49,901 nt of DNA. It comes from a virus. Below are positions 13,796-19,321 of the stretch, piece after piece. Each line of letters starts with the position of its first letter. Position 1 is the first letter of the stretch. The position numbers and the translations under genes are program-made. The notes under the pieces are model-generated. The model did not search any database. It was not told the DNA's origin and saw only the letters and a list, made by a program, of their open reading frames with translations. The DNA lies in the IMG/VR virus record IMGVR_UViG_3300001533_000775, positions 1 through 49,901 of that record. The stretch is one strand, 5' to 3'.

Positions 13796-13923
13796 ACCTT
13801 AGATGGTTGGGTTATCCCAACTAGAGCCGCCCCCCGAAAAAGTGGGGTGTAGATCGGAATGCTAGGTTCCGTTCTTGAGACTTCTAGCATCTTGCTCGAC
13901 CCCGTTTACGGGGAGTCTAAGGT
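13796..13923 (+). ncRNA. Candidate structured RNA B (128 nt, four-hairpin junction)
   Basis: Closed by the perfect 8-bp ACCTTAGA/TCTAAGGT (13796-13803 with 13916-13923). Inside are GTTGGG-ttat-CCCAAC, CCCC/GGGG, ATGCTAG/CTAGCAT (13859-13865 with 13884-13890) and CCCCG-ttta-CGGGG. It directly follows tRNA-Tyr and has no tRNA signature. Confidence 0.6.
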
Positions 13924-14026
13924 ATAAATCAATGGTGGCTCCACAGCCGAAAATGAGAGCGTGTGCTGCAAACACAATACGGGCAGGACGAAACACTGTC
14001 ACCGGACACTCGTAACCGGTCAACAC

Positions 14027-14098
14027 GGGGTCGTGGTGTAATCGGGAACACATGACATTTGCAATGTCAAATCGGCGGATCGTAACCGCCCGACTCCA
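14027..14098 (+). tRNA. tRNA-Ala(TGC) with T54A
   Basis: Acceptor GGGGTCG/CGACTCC, anticodon stem TGACA/TGTCA with loop TTTGCAA, T stem GGCGG/CCGCC with loop ATCGTAA (position 54 is A). The 100 bases upstream contain a GGCT/AGCC hairpin and a CTGCAAA loop on a TGTG/CACA stem that resembles a Cys anticodon arm without the rest of a tRNA. Confidence 0.85.
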
Positions 14099-14109
14099 CT
14101 TCAAATCAC

Positions 14110-14138
14110 TTGACACCAAGAGATTTACTTGATACAAT
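14110..14138 (+). promoter_or_regulatory. Internal promoter in the tRNA array
   Basis: TTGACA (14110-14115), 17-bp spacer, TACAAT (14133-14138), immediately after tRNA-Ala. The next 120 bases to 14262 hold small hairpins (GCTC/GAGC, ATCGG/CCGAT, and a long-range TGGATC/GATCCA) but no gene. Confidence 0.8.
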
Positions 14139-14262
14139 ATAACTAAGCGGGTTAGGTCGCTCGAATGAGCAATCTATCCCCACCATGGATCTTTCGAATA
14201 ATCAGTAGTTCACCGGGTTGAAGTTCCGGGGGCATCGGGGCAGAACCGATAGGATCCACTAG

Positions 14263-14359
14263 TAGAATGACCACAGGCGGTGTGGCGCGACTCTAATAAG
14301 CAGTCGCGGTCGGGTTCGATTCCCGTGGGTAAATTCCGGTTCGAAACCGGACATTCTAC
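14263..14359 (+). tRNA. Unusual tRNA-like gene with 9-base anticodon loop
   Basis: Acceptor TAGAATG/CATTCTA, extendable to 9 bp. Proper T arm TCCGG-TTCGAAA-CCGGA. D-like CACA-GGCGG-TGTG. Anticodon stem GCGACT/AGTCGC carries the 9-base loop CTAATAAGC, so the anticodon is ambiguous (AAT if U33 is kept, CTA or TAA otherwise). The variable region holds a second T-arm-like hairpin CGGG-TTCGATT-CCCG. Isotype not assigned. Confidence 0.5.
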
Positions 14360-14365
14360 TTTCAT

Positions 14366-14439
14366 GCGGTGGTAGGCAAATTGGCAAAGCCGGGATGCTC
14401 AAACCATCCTGTTTGTGGGTTCGAATCCCACCCGCCGTA
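14366..14439 (+). tRNA. tRNA-Leu(CAA) with short variable loop
   Basis: Acceptor GCGGTGG/CCGCCGT, anticodon stem GGATG/CATCC with loop CTCAAAC, variable loop only TGTTT, T arm GTGGG/CCCAC. Bacterial Leu tRNAs normally carry a long variable arm. Confidence 0.85.
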
Positions 14440-14445
14440 CTTTTT

Positions 14446-14517
14446 GCCCTGTTCGTATAGTGGCTATTACACTGTCTTGGTACGACAGAAACCCCGATTC
14501 GATTTCGGGACAGGGCT
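14446..14517 (+). tRNA. tRNA-Thr(GGT)
   Basis: Acceptor GCCCTGT/ACAGGGC, anticodon stem CTGTC/GACAG with loop TTGGTAC, T stem CCCGA/TCGGG. Confidence 0.9.
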
Positions 14518-14528
14518 TTCTAAATTTG

Positions 14529-14604
14529 GTCCCCGTAACCCAATTGGCATTGAGGTACCGCGCTTAGAACGCGGGTGTTACAGGTTCGAATCCTGTCGGG
14601 GATA
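14529..14604 (+). tRNA. tRNA-Leu(TAG) with short variable loop
   Basis: Acceptor GTCCCCG/CGGGGAT, anticodon stem CCGCG/CGCGG with loop CTTAGAA, short variable loop, T arm ACAGG/CCTGT. The D arm is identical to that of tRNA-Leu(GAG) at 14694. Confidence 0.88.
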
Positions 14605-14615
14605 TTTGACTTTAT

Positions 14616-14686
14616 GGGAGTATAGCCGAATGGTGAGGCAACCGACCGATAATCGGTAGGCGGGGGTTCGATTCCCTCTACTCCTA
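14616..14686 (+). tRNA. tRNA-Ile(GAT) with C33
   Basis: Acceptor GGGAGTA/TACTCCT, anticodon stem ACCGA/TCGGT with loop CCGATAA (C33), T loop TTCGATT. Confidence 0.86.
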
Positions 14687-14693
14687 CTTTTAC

Positions 14694-14769
14694 ACTCTCG
14701 TAACCCAATTGGCATTGAGGTACCTGAATGAGATTCAGGGTGTTGCAGGTTCGAATCCCGCCGAGAGTA
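14694..14769 (+). tRNA. tRNA-Leu(GAG) with short variable loop
   Basis: Acceptor ACTCTCG/CGAGAGT, anticodon stem CCTGA/TCAGG with loop ATGAGAT. D arm and flanks duplicate those of Leu(TAG), so the pair arose by recent duplication. One mismatch in the T stem. Confidence 0.86.
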
Positions 14770-14772
14770 TTT

Positions 14773-14838
14773 CCCGTTTGGGTTTCTCGATTCGAAAGAT
14801 GATCCGTCAGTGTAACGGCAGAGAGAAAAACAAGCGGG
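14773..14838 (+). ncRNA. Nested hairpin element between tRNAs
   Basis: Outer CCCGTTTG/CAAGCGGG (one wobble), then TTCTC/GAGAA, then CCGT/ACGG, all nested and coaxial. No tRNA signature. 66 nt between tRNA-Leu and tRNA-Gly. Confidence 0.5.
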
Positions 14839-14843
14839 GCACT

Positions 14844-14916
14844 GTCGCTGTTGTATAATGGTTCATTACGCAACCTTGCCAAGGTTGAGACGCGGGTTCG
14901 ATTCCCGCCAGCGGCT
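14844..14916 (+). tRNA. tRNA-Gly(GCC)
   Basis: Acceptor GTCGCTG/CAGCGGC, anticodon stem CAACC/GGTTG with loop TTGCCAA, T arm GCGGG/CCCGC. Confidence 0.9.
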
Positions 14917-14920
14917 TTTT

Positions 14921-15078
14921 CAGAGTTAGAAACTAGGACCGGAGATAAAACGATCCCTGCACGGAGATAAGGTGACCTAGCACCGACCTTTGCAGAATAA
15001 CCCCCGCTCGCATACTACCAGTGGATCAACTGGTCGGTGTTGGTGTGAAAATCCAACAGTAATGTATGCCTAACTCTG
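14921..15078 (+). ncRNA. Candidate structured RNA C (158 nt)
   Basis: Closed by the perfect 9-bp CAGAGTTAG/CTAACTCTG (14921-14929 with 15070-15078). The 5' domain is closed by CTAGG/CCTAG (14933-14937 with 14976-14980) and contains the direct repeat GGAGATAA at 14941 and 14963. The 3' domain is closed by GCATAC/GTATGC and holds CCAGT-ggatca-ACTGG and TGTTGG/CCAACA as a three-way junction. It fits exactly between tRNA-Gly and tRNA-Thr. No match to a named RNA family that I know. Confidence 0.68.
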
Positions 15079-15081
15079 AAT

Positions 15082-15153
15082 GCCGGTTTGGTCCAAATGG
15101 TAGGATACTTGTCTTGTAAACAAGGGGACGGGGTTCGATTCCCCGAATCGGCT
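15082..15153 (+). tRNA. tRNA-Thr(TGT)
   Basis: Acceptor GCCGGTT/AATCGGC, anticodon stem CTTGT/ACAAG with loop CTTGTAA, T arm CGGGG/CCCCG. Confidence 0.9.
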
Positions 15154-15163
15154 TTGGTTAGAT

Positions 15164-15234
15164 TCCAGTGTAGTTTAGTGGTAGAATCCCGATTTCGTAA
15201 TTCGGAGGCGTCCGTTCAACTCGGATCACTGGAT
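15164..15234 (+). tRNA. tRNA-Thr(CGT)
   Basis: Acceptor TCCAGTG/CACTGGA, anticodon loop TTCGTAA on CCGAT/TTCGG (inner T-T mismatch), T loop TTCAACT. Confidence 0.86.
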
Positions 15235-15241
15235 TTGAAAC

Positions 15242-15270
15242 TTGACATCATGTATCTCTTGGGGTATAAT
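15242..15270 (+). promoter_or_regulatory. Perfect consensus promoter inside the tRNA array
   Basis: TTGACA (15242-15247), 17-bp spacer, TATAAT (15265-15270), 13 bp before tRNA-His. It would supply high expression of tRNA-His, tRNA-Ser and the gene at 15519. Confidence 0.88.
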
Positions 15271-15283
15271 GCTGCGTATAGAT

Positions 15284-15357
15284 GGTAGTTGTAGTGTATG
15301 CGGTTAACATACCAGATTGTGACTCTGGAGAAGGGGATTCGAATTCCCTCAACTACC
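15284..15357 (+). tRNA. tRNA-His(GTG)
   Basis: Acceptor GTAGTTG/CAACTAC with the extra G-1 opposite C73 typical of tRNA-His. Anticodon stem CCAGA/TCTGG with loop TTGTGAC. Confidence 0.9.
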
Positions 15358-15363
15358 CTTTTC

Positions 15364-15404
15364 TTGTGACTATCTCGCGAAAAAGATAGTTAGTCACAAA
15401 TTTT
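15364..15404 (+). terminator. Possible terminator or attenuator hairpin
   Basis: TTGTGACT/AGTCACAA outer stem, ATCT/AGAT inner stem, then ATTTT. It lies directly before tRNA-Ser, so it may only partly terminate. Confidence 0.5.
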
Positions 15405-15494
15405 GGAGTGTAATAGACCAGTTGGTGGTCTCCCGGTCTTGAAAACCGGTGGTGTCCTGAAATATGGCATGCAGTTCGACTCTGCTGCACTCCG
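15405..15494 (+). tRNA. tRNA-Ser(TGA)
   Basis: Acceptor GGAGTGT/GCACTCC, anticodon stem CCGGT/ACCGG with loop CTTGAAA, long variable arm (class II), T loop TTCGACT. Confidence 0.9.
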
Positions 15495-15518
15495 CTTCAA
15501 CACAGTGAAAGGTATATG

Positions 15519-16133
15519 ATGAACGACAAAGAGCGAATTCTTGAGATGGCGCGTATGGTGACCGAAAACACAAATTCGGTCAAGGATCATTGTCGCGGTC
15601 ACGGGGTTTCTAAAAACCACCAGACCAAGGAACCGGATCAGATGACGATCATGCTCGGAACCGACCGTGGATTTCTTGACAGCGATGTTGAAGCCGGTGT
15701 GTTCAGTTACGAAAGTCCCGGTGATACTTATCGGGTTTCATGGGAGTTTCAAGTTCCGATTGGTTCGAACGGGATTGAGACTTTTGATATCCGGGATCTT
15801 GAAGAAAACCAAAGTATCATGGATGGTTACAACTTCAAGGCGGAACTTCACCTTGCAAACGGTGGTCAGACTTACGATCTTTACTATTCCGCGTGTGGTC
15901 GCAACTCGCTTGATTTCATCGAAGAACTTCTGCGTCGTCAAGCCGAGATTAGAAATCTGATTGACCGCTTGGAGTTTCTTGAGGATCTTATGGTTGATGC
16001 AATTGATATCGCAAACCGAAAGACCGTCCGCTTGAAGCCCCACTACTTTCATCATCCATGCATGGACTACTGGGAATATATTTTCCCGGCTGGGGAGAAA
16101 GCAAACTGGGATCTTTACCCGTTTATCTCTTGA
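15519..16133 (+). CDS. Hypothetical protein in the tRNA array (204 aa)
   Basis: Tandem ATGs at 15516 and 15519. I take 15519 because GAAAGG (15507-15512) is better spaced to it. A helical N-terminus (NDKERILEMARMVTENTNS) is followed by a beta-rich middle (YRVSWEFQVPIGSNGIETFD) and a helical segment (DFIEELLRRQAEIRNLIDR). The C-terminal part contains HYFHHP and is rich in aromatic residues. No family recognised. The stop TGA is part of the -35 hexamer of the next promoter. Confidence 0.75.
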   Translation: MNDKERILEMARMVTENTNSVKDHCRGHGVSKNHQTKEPDQMTIMLGTDRGFLDSDVEAGVFSYESPGDTYRVSWEFQVPIGSNGIETFDIRDLEENQSIMDGYNFKAELHLANGGQTYDLYYSACGRNSLDFIEELLRRQAEIRNLIDRLEFLEDLMVDAIDIANRKTVRLKPHYFHHPCMDYWEYIFPAGEKANWDLYPFIS

Positions 16134-16158
16134 CACAGTGATCGGAATCGGGTATACT
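16130..16158 (+). promoter_or_regulatory. Promoter for the tRNA-Cys block
   Basis: TTGACA (16130-16135, overlapping the upstream stop codon), 17-bp spacer, TATACT (16153-16158), ten bases before tRNA-Cys. Confidence 0.85.
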
Positions 16159-16167
16159 ACTCTAAAT

Positions 16168-16239
16168 GGCTCTGTACCCAAATGGATAAGGGTCTGGATT
16201 GCAAACCCAGAATTCTCGGTTCGATTCCGAGCAGAGTCT
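16168..16239 (+). tRNA. tRNA-Cys(GCA)
   Basis: Acceptor GGCTCTG/CAGAGTC, anticodon loop TTGCAAA on CTGGA/CCCAG (inner A-C mismatch), T arm CTCGG/CCGAG. Confidence 0.88.
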
Positions 16240-16271
16240 TTTCAAAGTTCCGTTAGGAGAATATTTTGAAT

Positions 16272-16343
16272 GCCCGGCTAGTGTAATGGATAAAACATTC
16301 GACTTCGGATCGAAAGATGGGGGTTCGAATCCCTCGCTGGGTG
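16272..16343 (+). tRNA. tRNA-Arg(TCG)
   Basis: Acceptor GCCCGGC/GCTGGGT with wobbles, anticodon stem TTCGA/TCGAA with loop CTTCGGA, T loop TTCGAAT. Confidence 0.87.
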
Positions 16344-16353
16344 CTTATCAGGT

Positions 16354-16380
16354 TCTAGATTCGAATCCTAGAGGCAGTGC
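16354..16380 (+). other. Orphan T-arm-like fragment
   Basis: TCTAG-ATTCGAATC-CTAGA followed by GGCAGTGC, with no 5' tRNA half upstream. Probably a decayed tRNA 3' end. Confidence 0.4.
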
Positions 16381-16387
16381 TTACATT

Positions 16388-16476
16388 GGAGCGTAATCCC
16401 TGATGGTGATGGGCGGGAGTTGCTAACTCTCTGGTGTCCTGAAATACGGCATCTGGATCGTAACCAGTGCGCTCCG
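16388..16476 (+). tRNA. tRNA-Ser(GCT) with T54A
   Basis: Acceptor GGAGCGT/GCGCTCC, anticodon stem GGGAG/CTCTC with loop TTGCTAA, long variable arm, T loop ATCGTAA (position 54 is A). Confidence 0.87.
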
Positions 16477-16484
16477 CTTCCAAT

Positions 16485-16556
16485 ATCCCTGTGGTGTAAT
16501 TGGCAACACAAGAGACTTTGACTCTCTTATTCTCGGTTCAAGTCCGAGCGGGGGTG
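16485..16556 (+). tRNA. tRNA-Gln(TTG), copy 2
   Basis: Acceptor ATCCCTG/CGGGGGT, anticodon stem AGAGA/TCTCT with loop CTTTGAC, T arm CTCGG/CCGAG. Confidence 0.88.
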
Positions 16557-16581
16557 TTTTATTTTAGCAGAGGATTCAAAA

Positions 16582-16692
16582 ATGAAAACCGGTACAATCT
16601 TTATCGACATTGACGATACCGCCATTGCGATTCAGGGACACGGGAAAGACCTACTGGAAAACCCTGTTTTCAAATCCCTAGTGGAACCCTAA
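16582..16692 (+). CDS. HAD-motif microprotein (36 aa)
   Basis: ATG at 16582 behind AGAGGA. The 36-residue product starts MKTGTIFIDIDDTAIAI, which contains the haloacid-dehalogenase motif I (hhhhDxDxT, here FIDIDDT) with both catalytic aspartates. It ends before any cap domain or motifs II-IV. It is either the surviving N-terminal fragment of a HAD phosphatase or a chance ORF. The precise motif and the ribosome binding site favour a fragment. Confidence 0.5.
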   Translation: MKTGTIFIDIDDTAIAIQGHGKDLLENPVFKSLVEP

Positions 16693-16701
16693 CAAAAAAA
16701 T

Positions 16702-16762
16702 TGTGGATAAGTCGTGGATATTCCCCTAAAGGCTTGACTTCCGTTTGCCGATAGTGTATAAT
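16702..16762 (+). promoter_or_regulatory. DnaA-box promoter module with two boxes
   Basis: TGTGGATAA (16702-16710) and CGTGGATAT (16713-16721) lie 23 and 12 bp upstream of TTGACT (16734-16739). A 17-bp spacer follows, then TATAAT (16757-16762). Nearly identical to the leftward module at 8657-8733. Confidence 0.85.
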
Positions 16763-16790
16763 GGAGTCTCACCCTTTGGAAAGAAACCCA

Positions 16791-17114
16791 ATGACTGACA
16801 CAATTCCCAGCGTTTCCCAGACGATTTATGACCAGTTGGGGAATCGACGATTTACTCTCATGACCGGTGCGAAGGAATTCACTGTGGGTGATAACTGGCT
16901 CGCCTTTCGCCTACCCGGTAAAGGTGGATTCGTCCGGAAGTCGATCAACTATGTCAAGGTGACTCTTGATCGGGGCAGCGACACCTACATTCTGGAATTC
17001 AAGCGAATCTGGGGTGGCAAGGTGACCGATATCGCCAAGTATGATCGGGTCCACTGTGATGAACTGACTTGGCTCTTTGAGCGTGAAACTGGACTGGCTA
17101 CGCGGCTCTTTTGA
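16791..17114 (+). CDS. Hypothetical protein (107 aa)
   Basis: ATG at 16791 behind GGAAAG. The in-frame ATG at 16761 overlaps the -10 hexamer and is rejected. It starts MTDTIPSVSQTIYDQLGNRR. The middle is beta-rich (INYVKVTLDRGSDTYILEFK). Unknown family. Its stop overlaps the next (TTG) start. Confidence 0.75.
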   Translation: MTDTIPSVSQTIYDQLGNRRFTLMTGAKEFTVGDNWLAFRLPGKGGFVRKSINYVKVTLDRGSDTYILEFKRIWGGKVTDIAKYDRVHCDELTWLFERETGLATRLF

Positions 17115-17431
17115 AAGCGGGGTTTCCCGGCACGGATGAAAACAGAATTCAAGACAAAACTGGATACACTCTAGCGACCCACAGCGGCGACTCGGTGACC
17201 CTCCACAACCCCTACGGGGATATGATGGTCCTGTCGCCAGCAGAGATCCCCGATCCCAAGGATTGGATCTGGCGAGACGACGAGCGTTTGGTGACTGTTG
17301 AACTTTACGGCGCGGATCCCCACGGGGAAAGTGCCTATGGCAAGATGGATCTGACCGAAGAAATGATCCCCCACCTGATTCGGGTGCTACAAAATGCCTT
17401 GCTCGGGGTTGAAAAGGAAAAGGAAGTTTGA
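17111..17431 (+). CDS. Hypothetical protein (106 aa)
   Basis: TTG start at 17111 overlapping the upstream TGA (TTGA). No better start is seen, and the ribosome binding site is weak, so translation is probably coupled. Contains PAEIPDPKDWIWRDDERLVT and a helical C-terminus (TEEMIPHLIRVLQNALLGVE). Unknown family. Confidence 0.65.
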   Translation: MKAGFPGTDENRIQDKTGYTLATHSGDSVTLHNPYGDMMVLSPAEIPDPKDWIWRDDERLVTVELYGADPHGESAYGKMDLTEEMIPHLIRVLQNALLGVEKEKEV

Positions 17432-17432
17432 T

Positions 17433-17819
17433 ATGGGTGTTCGCCGCCGACGACTAAGCCACCGAATCGAGCGAGACATCGACATTGAGTTTGGATCTTC
17501 GTTTATTGCGGGTAGCGATGAATGTCGAGACGGTATGTTAGACGACATGGTTGCCTGTTTTCGGGATCGCCTTTCTAGAATTGTTGAAGATTGTGAAGGC
17601 GAATTTATCGAAGGGACCGATGTTGAAGTTTCGATTGCCGCATACGGCGAGTATGAAGTGATCGTAACCGTTAGTGGTACTCGATACGAGACTGACGCTG
17701 AGTTGCGAGCGCGAGACCGGGCACAGGCGCGTGCGGAAGCGCGACGCGCGGCTGATGTTGATTCCCGGCGTGAGTTGTATGAGCGTTTGCGTGATGAGTT
17801 TGAAAGTGGGGATGACTGA
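17433..17819 (+). CDS. Hypothetical protein (128 aa) with Arg/Ala-rich helix
   Basis: ATG at 17433 behind AAAAGGAAG. It starts MGVRRRRLSHRIERDIDIEF, has a beta-type centre (YEVIVTVSGTRYETDAELRA), then a charged Ala/Arg helix (RDRAQARAEARRAADVDSRR) likely to form a coiled coil. Unknown function. Confidence 0.75.
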   Translation: MGVRRRRLSHRIERDIDIEFGSSFIAGSDECRDGMLDDMVACFRDRLSRIVEDCEGEFIEGTDVEVSIAAYGEYEVIVTVSGTRYETDAELRARDRAQARAEARRAADVDSRRELYERLRDEFESGDD

Positions 17820-17820
17820 T

Positions 17821-18465
17821 ATGAGAAGTTCGGAACTTCGAAACACCAAGCAAGAACTGGAAAAACTTCGTCGGCTTCGTGACAAAGCCGAAACCAAGAT
17901 CAAGGATCTTGAATCCAAGGTTCGGAATGCCAAGAACCCACTCGATTTCCCGGTGGATCTCCAGCGGGACATTGGAGAGCAGTTTTTCGAACTGTATGAC
18001 TTCATGCAGGAAAACTTGACCGATGTAGAAACGGGTCGAATTGAGAAAGATGTCGAACTGAATGGCATTGTATTCCAAATTGTGGGGTGGGTGGGGCACG
18101 ACGAAGGAGAGTTTATTCTAGATCAAGTAGCCATTCCGGTGCAACCCAATGAGACCCCGCGTGAAAAAATCTTTCGTGAAATGATGATGGCACAAGATCC
18201 TTGGACTATCCCCGACTACTTTACGGACAATGGGGGATGCCAAGAGTTTCAAGATCTTGCTAAAACTTTGTATGGTAAGGTTGAAGATTTCATGGAATTT
18301 GTTGAGGACACCGAGCGTATCCCTCATGATACGGCAGAATACTTCTACGATCTGTTCCGAGGGTCAAACTGCCGCGATCCCCATGTAAAACTGGTTATCA
18401 AGGATGCCCCCGCTTGGTTTCGCCCGTTCATCCGGGCACACAAGAAAAATCGAAAGACCGCTTGA
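17821..18465 (+). CDS. Hypothetical coiled-coil protein (214 aa)
   Basis: ATG at 17821, one base after the upstream stop. GGGG lies 9 bases upstream, and ATG 17812 is an alternative. The N-terminal 40 residues form a probable coiled coil (LRNTKQELEKLRRLRDKAET). The rest is acidic and aromatic (EQFFELYDFMQENLTDVETG) with a basic tail (RAHKKNRKTA). Its stop overlaps the next promoter -35. No family recognised. Confidence 0.75.
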   Translation: MRSSELRNTKQELEKLRRLRDKAETKIKDLESKVRNAKNPLDFPVDLQRDIGEQFFELYDFMQENLTDVETGRIEKDVELNGIVFQIVGWVGHDEGEFILDQVAIPVQPNETPREKIFREMMMAQDPWTIPDYFTDNGGCQEFQDLAKTLYGKVEDFMEFVEDTERIPHDTAEYFYDLFRGSNCRDPHVKLVIKDAPAWFRPFIRAHKKNRKTA

Positions 18466-18490
18466 CACCAACTTCGCGAGTGAGTATACT
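18462..18490 (+). promoter_or_regulatory. Promoter upstream of the 18.6-18.9 kb RNA block
   Basis: TTGACA (18462-18467) contains the upstream stop codon. A 17-bp spacer leads to TATACT (18485-18490). Same design as 16130-16158. Downstream a TGTGGG/CCCACA hairpin precedes the Lys-like tRNA. Confidence 0.83.
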
Positions 18491-18571
18491 GATCCAAGAT
18501 GAAAGAAGTATTGTTGCCATGAAGCATACTGGTTTTGTGGGAGTTGTCCGGTGAAACAAACCCACACCATT

Positions 18572-18644
18572 CCATCGGTGGCAGACAAGTAATGCACCCG
18601 GCTCTTACCCGGCGTTTATGAGGGGGCGGTACCCTCCCGATGGA
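18572..18644 (+). tRNA. tRNA-Lys(CTT)-like with aberrant T loop
   Basis: Perfect acceptor CCATCGG/CCGATGG, anticodon loop CTCTTAC on CCGG/CCGG, perfect T stem GAGGG/CCCTC. The T loop reads GGCGGTA instead of TTCRANN. The stems argue for selection on folding, while the loop argues against normal elongator function. Confidence 0.5.
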
Positions 18645-18673
18645 CTTTGAAACTTTGAACCGAAAGGATAGTT

Positions 18674-18835
18674 ATGCCGAATGCAAAACAGGTTGATGTC
18701 AAACGCAAGCACAAGAATCGCCAGAGACGGATTCGTGAACTTGCCCGAGAGGGTCGCGAGCAGTCAAAGCGTTTCAAGTCTCACAGCGAGTTTGACGCGC
18801 AGTCAGAAATTCGTAAGTTCATGGATAAAGACTGA
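18674..18835 (+). CDS. Small basic protein (53 aa)
   Basis: ATG at 18674 behind GAAAGGA. The product starts MPNAKQVDVKRKHKNRQRRI and continues with dense Lys/Arg, suggesting nucleic-acid or ribosome binding. It ends KFMDKD. It lies between two tRNA genes. Unknown family. Confidence 0.7.
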   Translation: MPNAKQVDVKRKHKNRQRRIRELAREGREQSKRFKSHSEFDAQSEIRKFMDKD

Positions 18836-18863
18836 TCGAATGGGGTGGTAGAGAATTGGTAGA

Positions 18864-18945
18864 GGCAGTGTGGGGAAATTAGCAGACCCGCCGAGTTTAA
18901 GTTTCGGTGCCTTCGGGCGTGCGAGTGCAAGTCTCGCCACTGCTA
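18864..18945 (+). tRNA. tRNA-Leu(TAA), class II
   Basis: Acceptor GGCAGTG/CACTGCT, anticodon stem CCGAG/TTCGG with loop TTTAAGT, long variable arm GCC-ttcg-GGC, T stem GCGAG/CTCGC with loop TGCAAGT (position 55 is G). The D loop has TAGC rather than TGGC. The 25 bases before it look like another tRNA 5' end. An orphan T-arm-like CCCGG/CCGGG follows at about 18989-19006. Confidence 0.78.
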
Positions 18946-19033
18946 TTTTTGATCCATTTTCGAATGGTGTGACTTTGAATCCTTTGATCCCGGTTTCAAC
19001 TCCGGGTGGGGATTTTTTAGAAAAGGATGCCCA

Positions 19034-19321
19034 GTGACCGACGAAAGATTTCATATTGTCTGCGAAACCTTTGGGTTCGACCCCTCTTGGATTGAGGGTC
19101 AAGCCGCTGATCTCAATGCTACAAGAGAAGATATGCTCATTGATGCCGTGATGCAAAGCGGATATGAACACGGTTACAAGGTGGCACAGAAAGACATGGC
19201 ATTTCGAGCATTCACCAAGAATCGACTTGATGAGTTCAATGAAATTGTCAACCAACCCGTTCCCCTTATCGAAGCGAAGAAACAATGCGAGACTGGTTCT
19301 CCCCCCAATTCAACCGACTGA
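19034..19321 (+). CDS. Hypothetical protein (95 aa)
   Basis: GTG start at 19034 behind AAAAGGA. It starts MTDERFHIVCETFGFDPSWI, then a helical stretch (REDMLIDAVMQSGYEHGYK). Unknown family. The 3' end overlaps the next ORF by 37 bases. Confidence 0.68.
   Translation: MTDERFHIVCETFGFDPSWIEGQAADLNATREDMLIDAVMQSGYEHGYKVAQKDMAFRAFTKNRLDEFNEIVNQPVPLIEAKKQCETGSPPNSTD

Noticed and set aside
13090-13852. Long frames across tRNA genes on both strands (13090-13539, 13376-13852)
   Set aside because: They run through several well-formed tRNAs. Their apparent length reflects the GGTTCGA repeats of T arms.
13930-14010. Second tRNA-Cys
   Set aside because: A CTGCAAA loop on a 4-bp stem and an imperfect GGTGGCT/TGTCACC pairing are present, but no T loop. 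A proper tRNA-Cys is at 16168.
10958-16556. CRISPR array or integrated element suggested by repeated GGTTCGA blocks
   Set aside because: The repeats are T arms of tRNAs with varying spacing. There are no equal spacers, cas genes, integrase or transposase.
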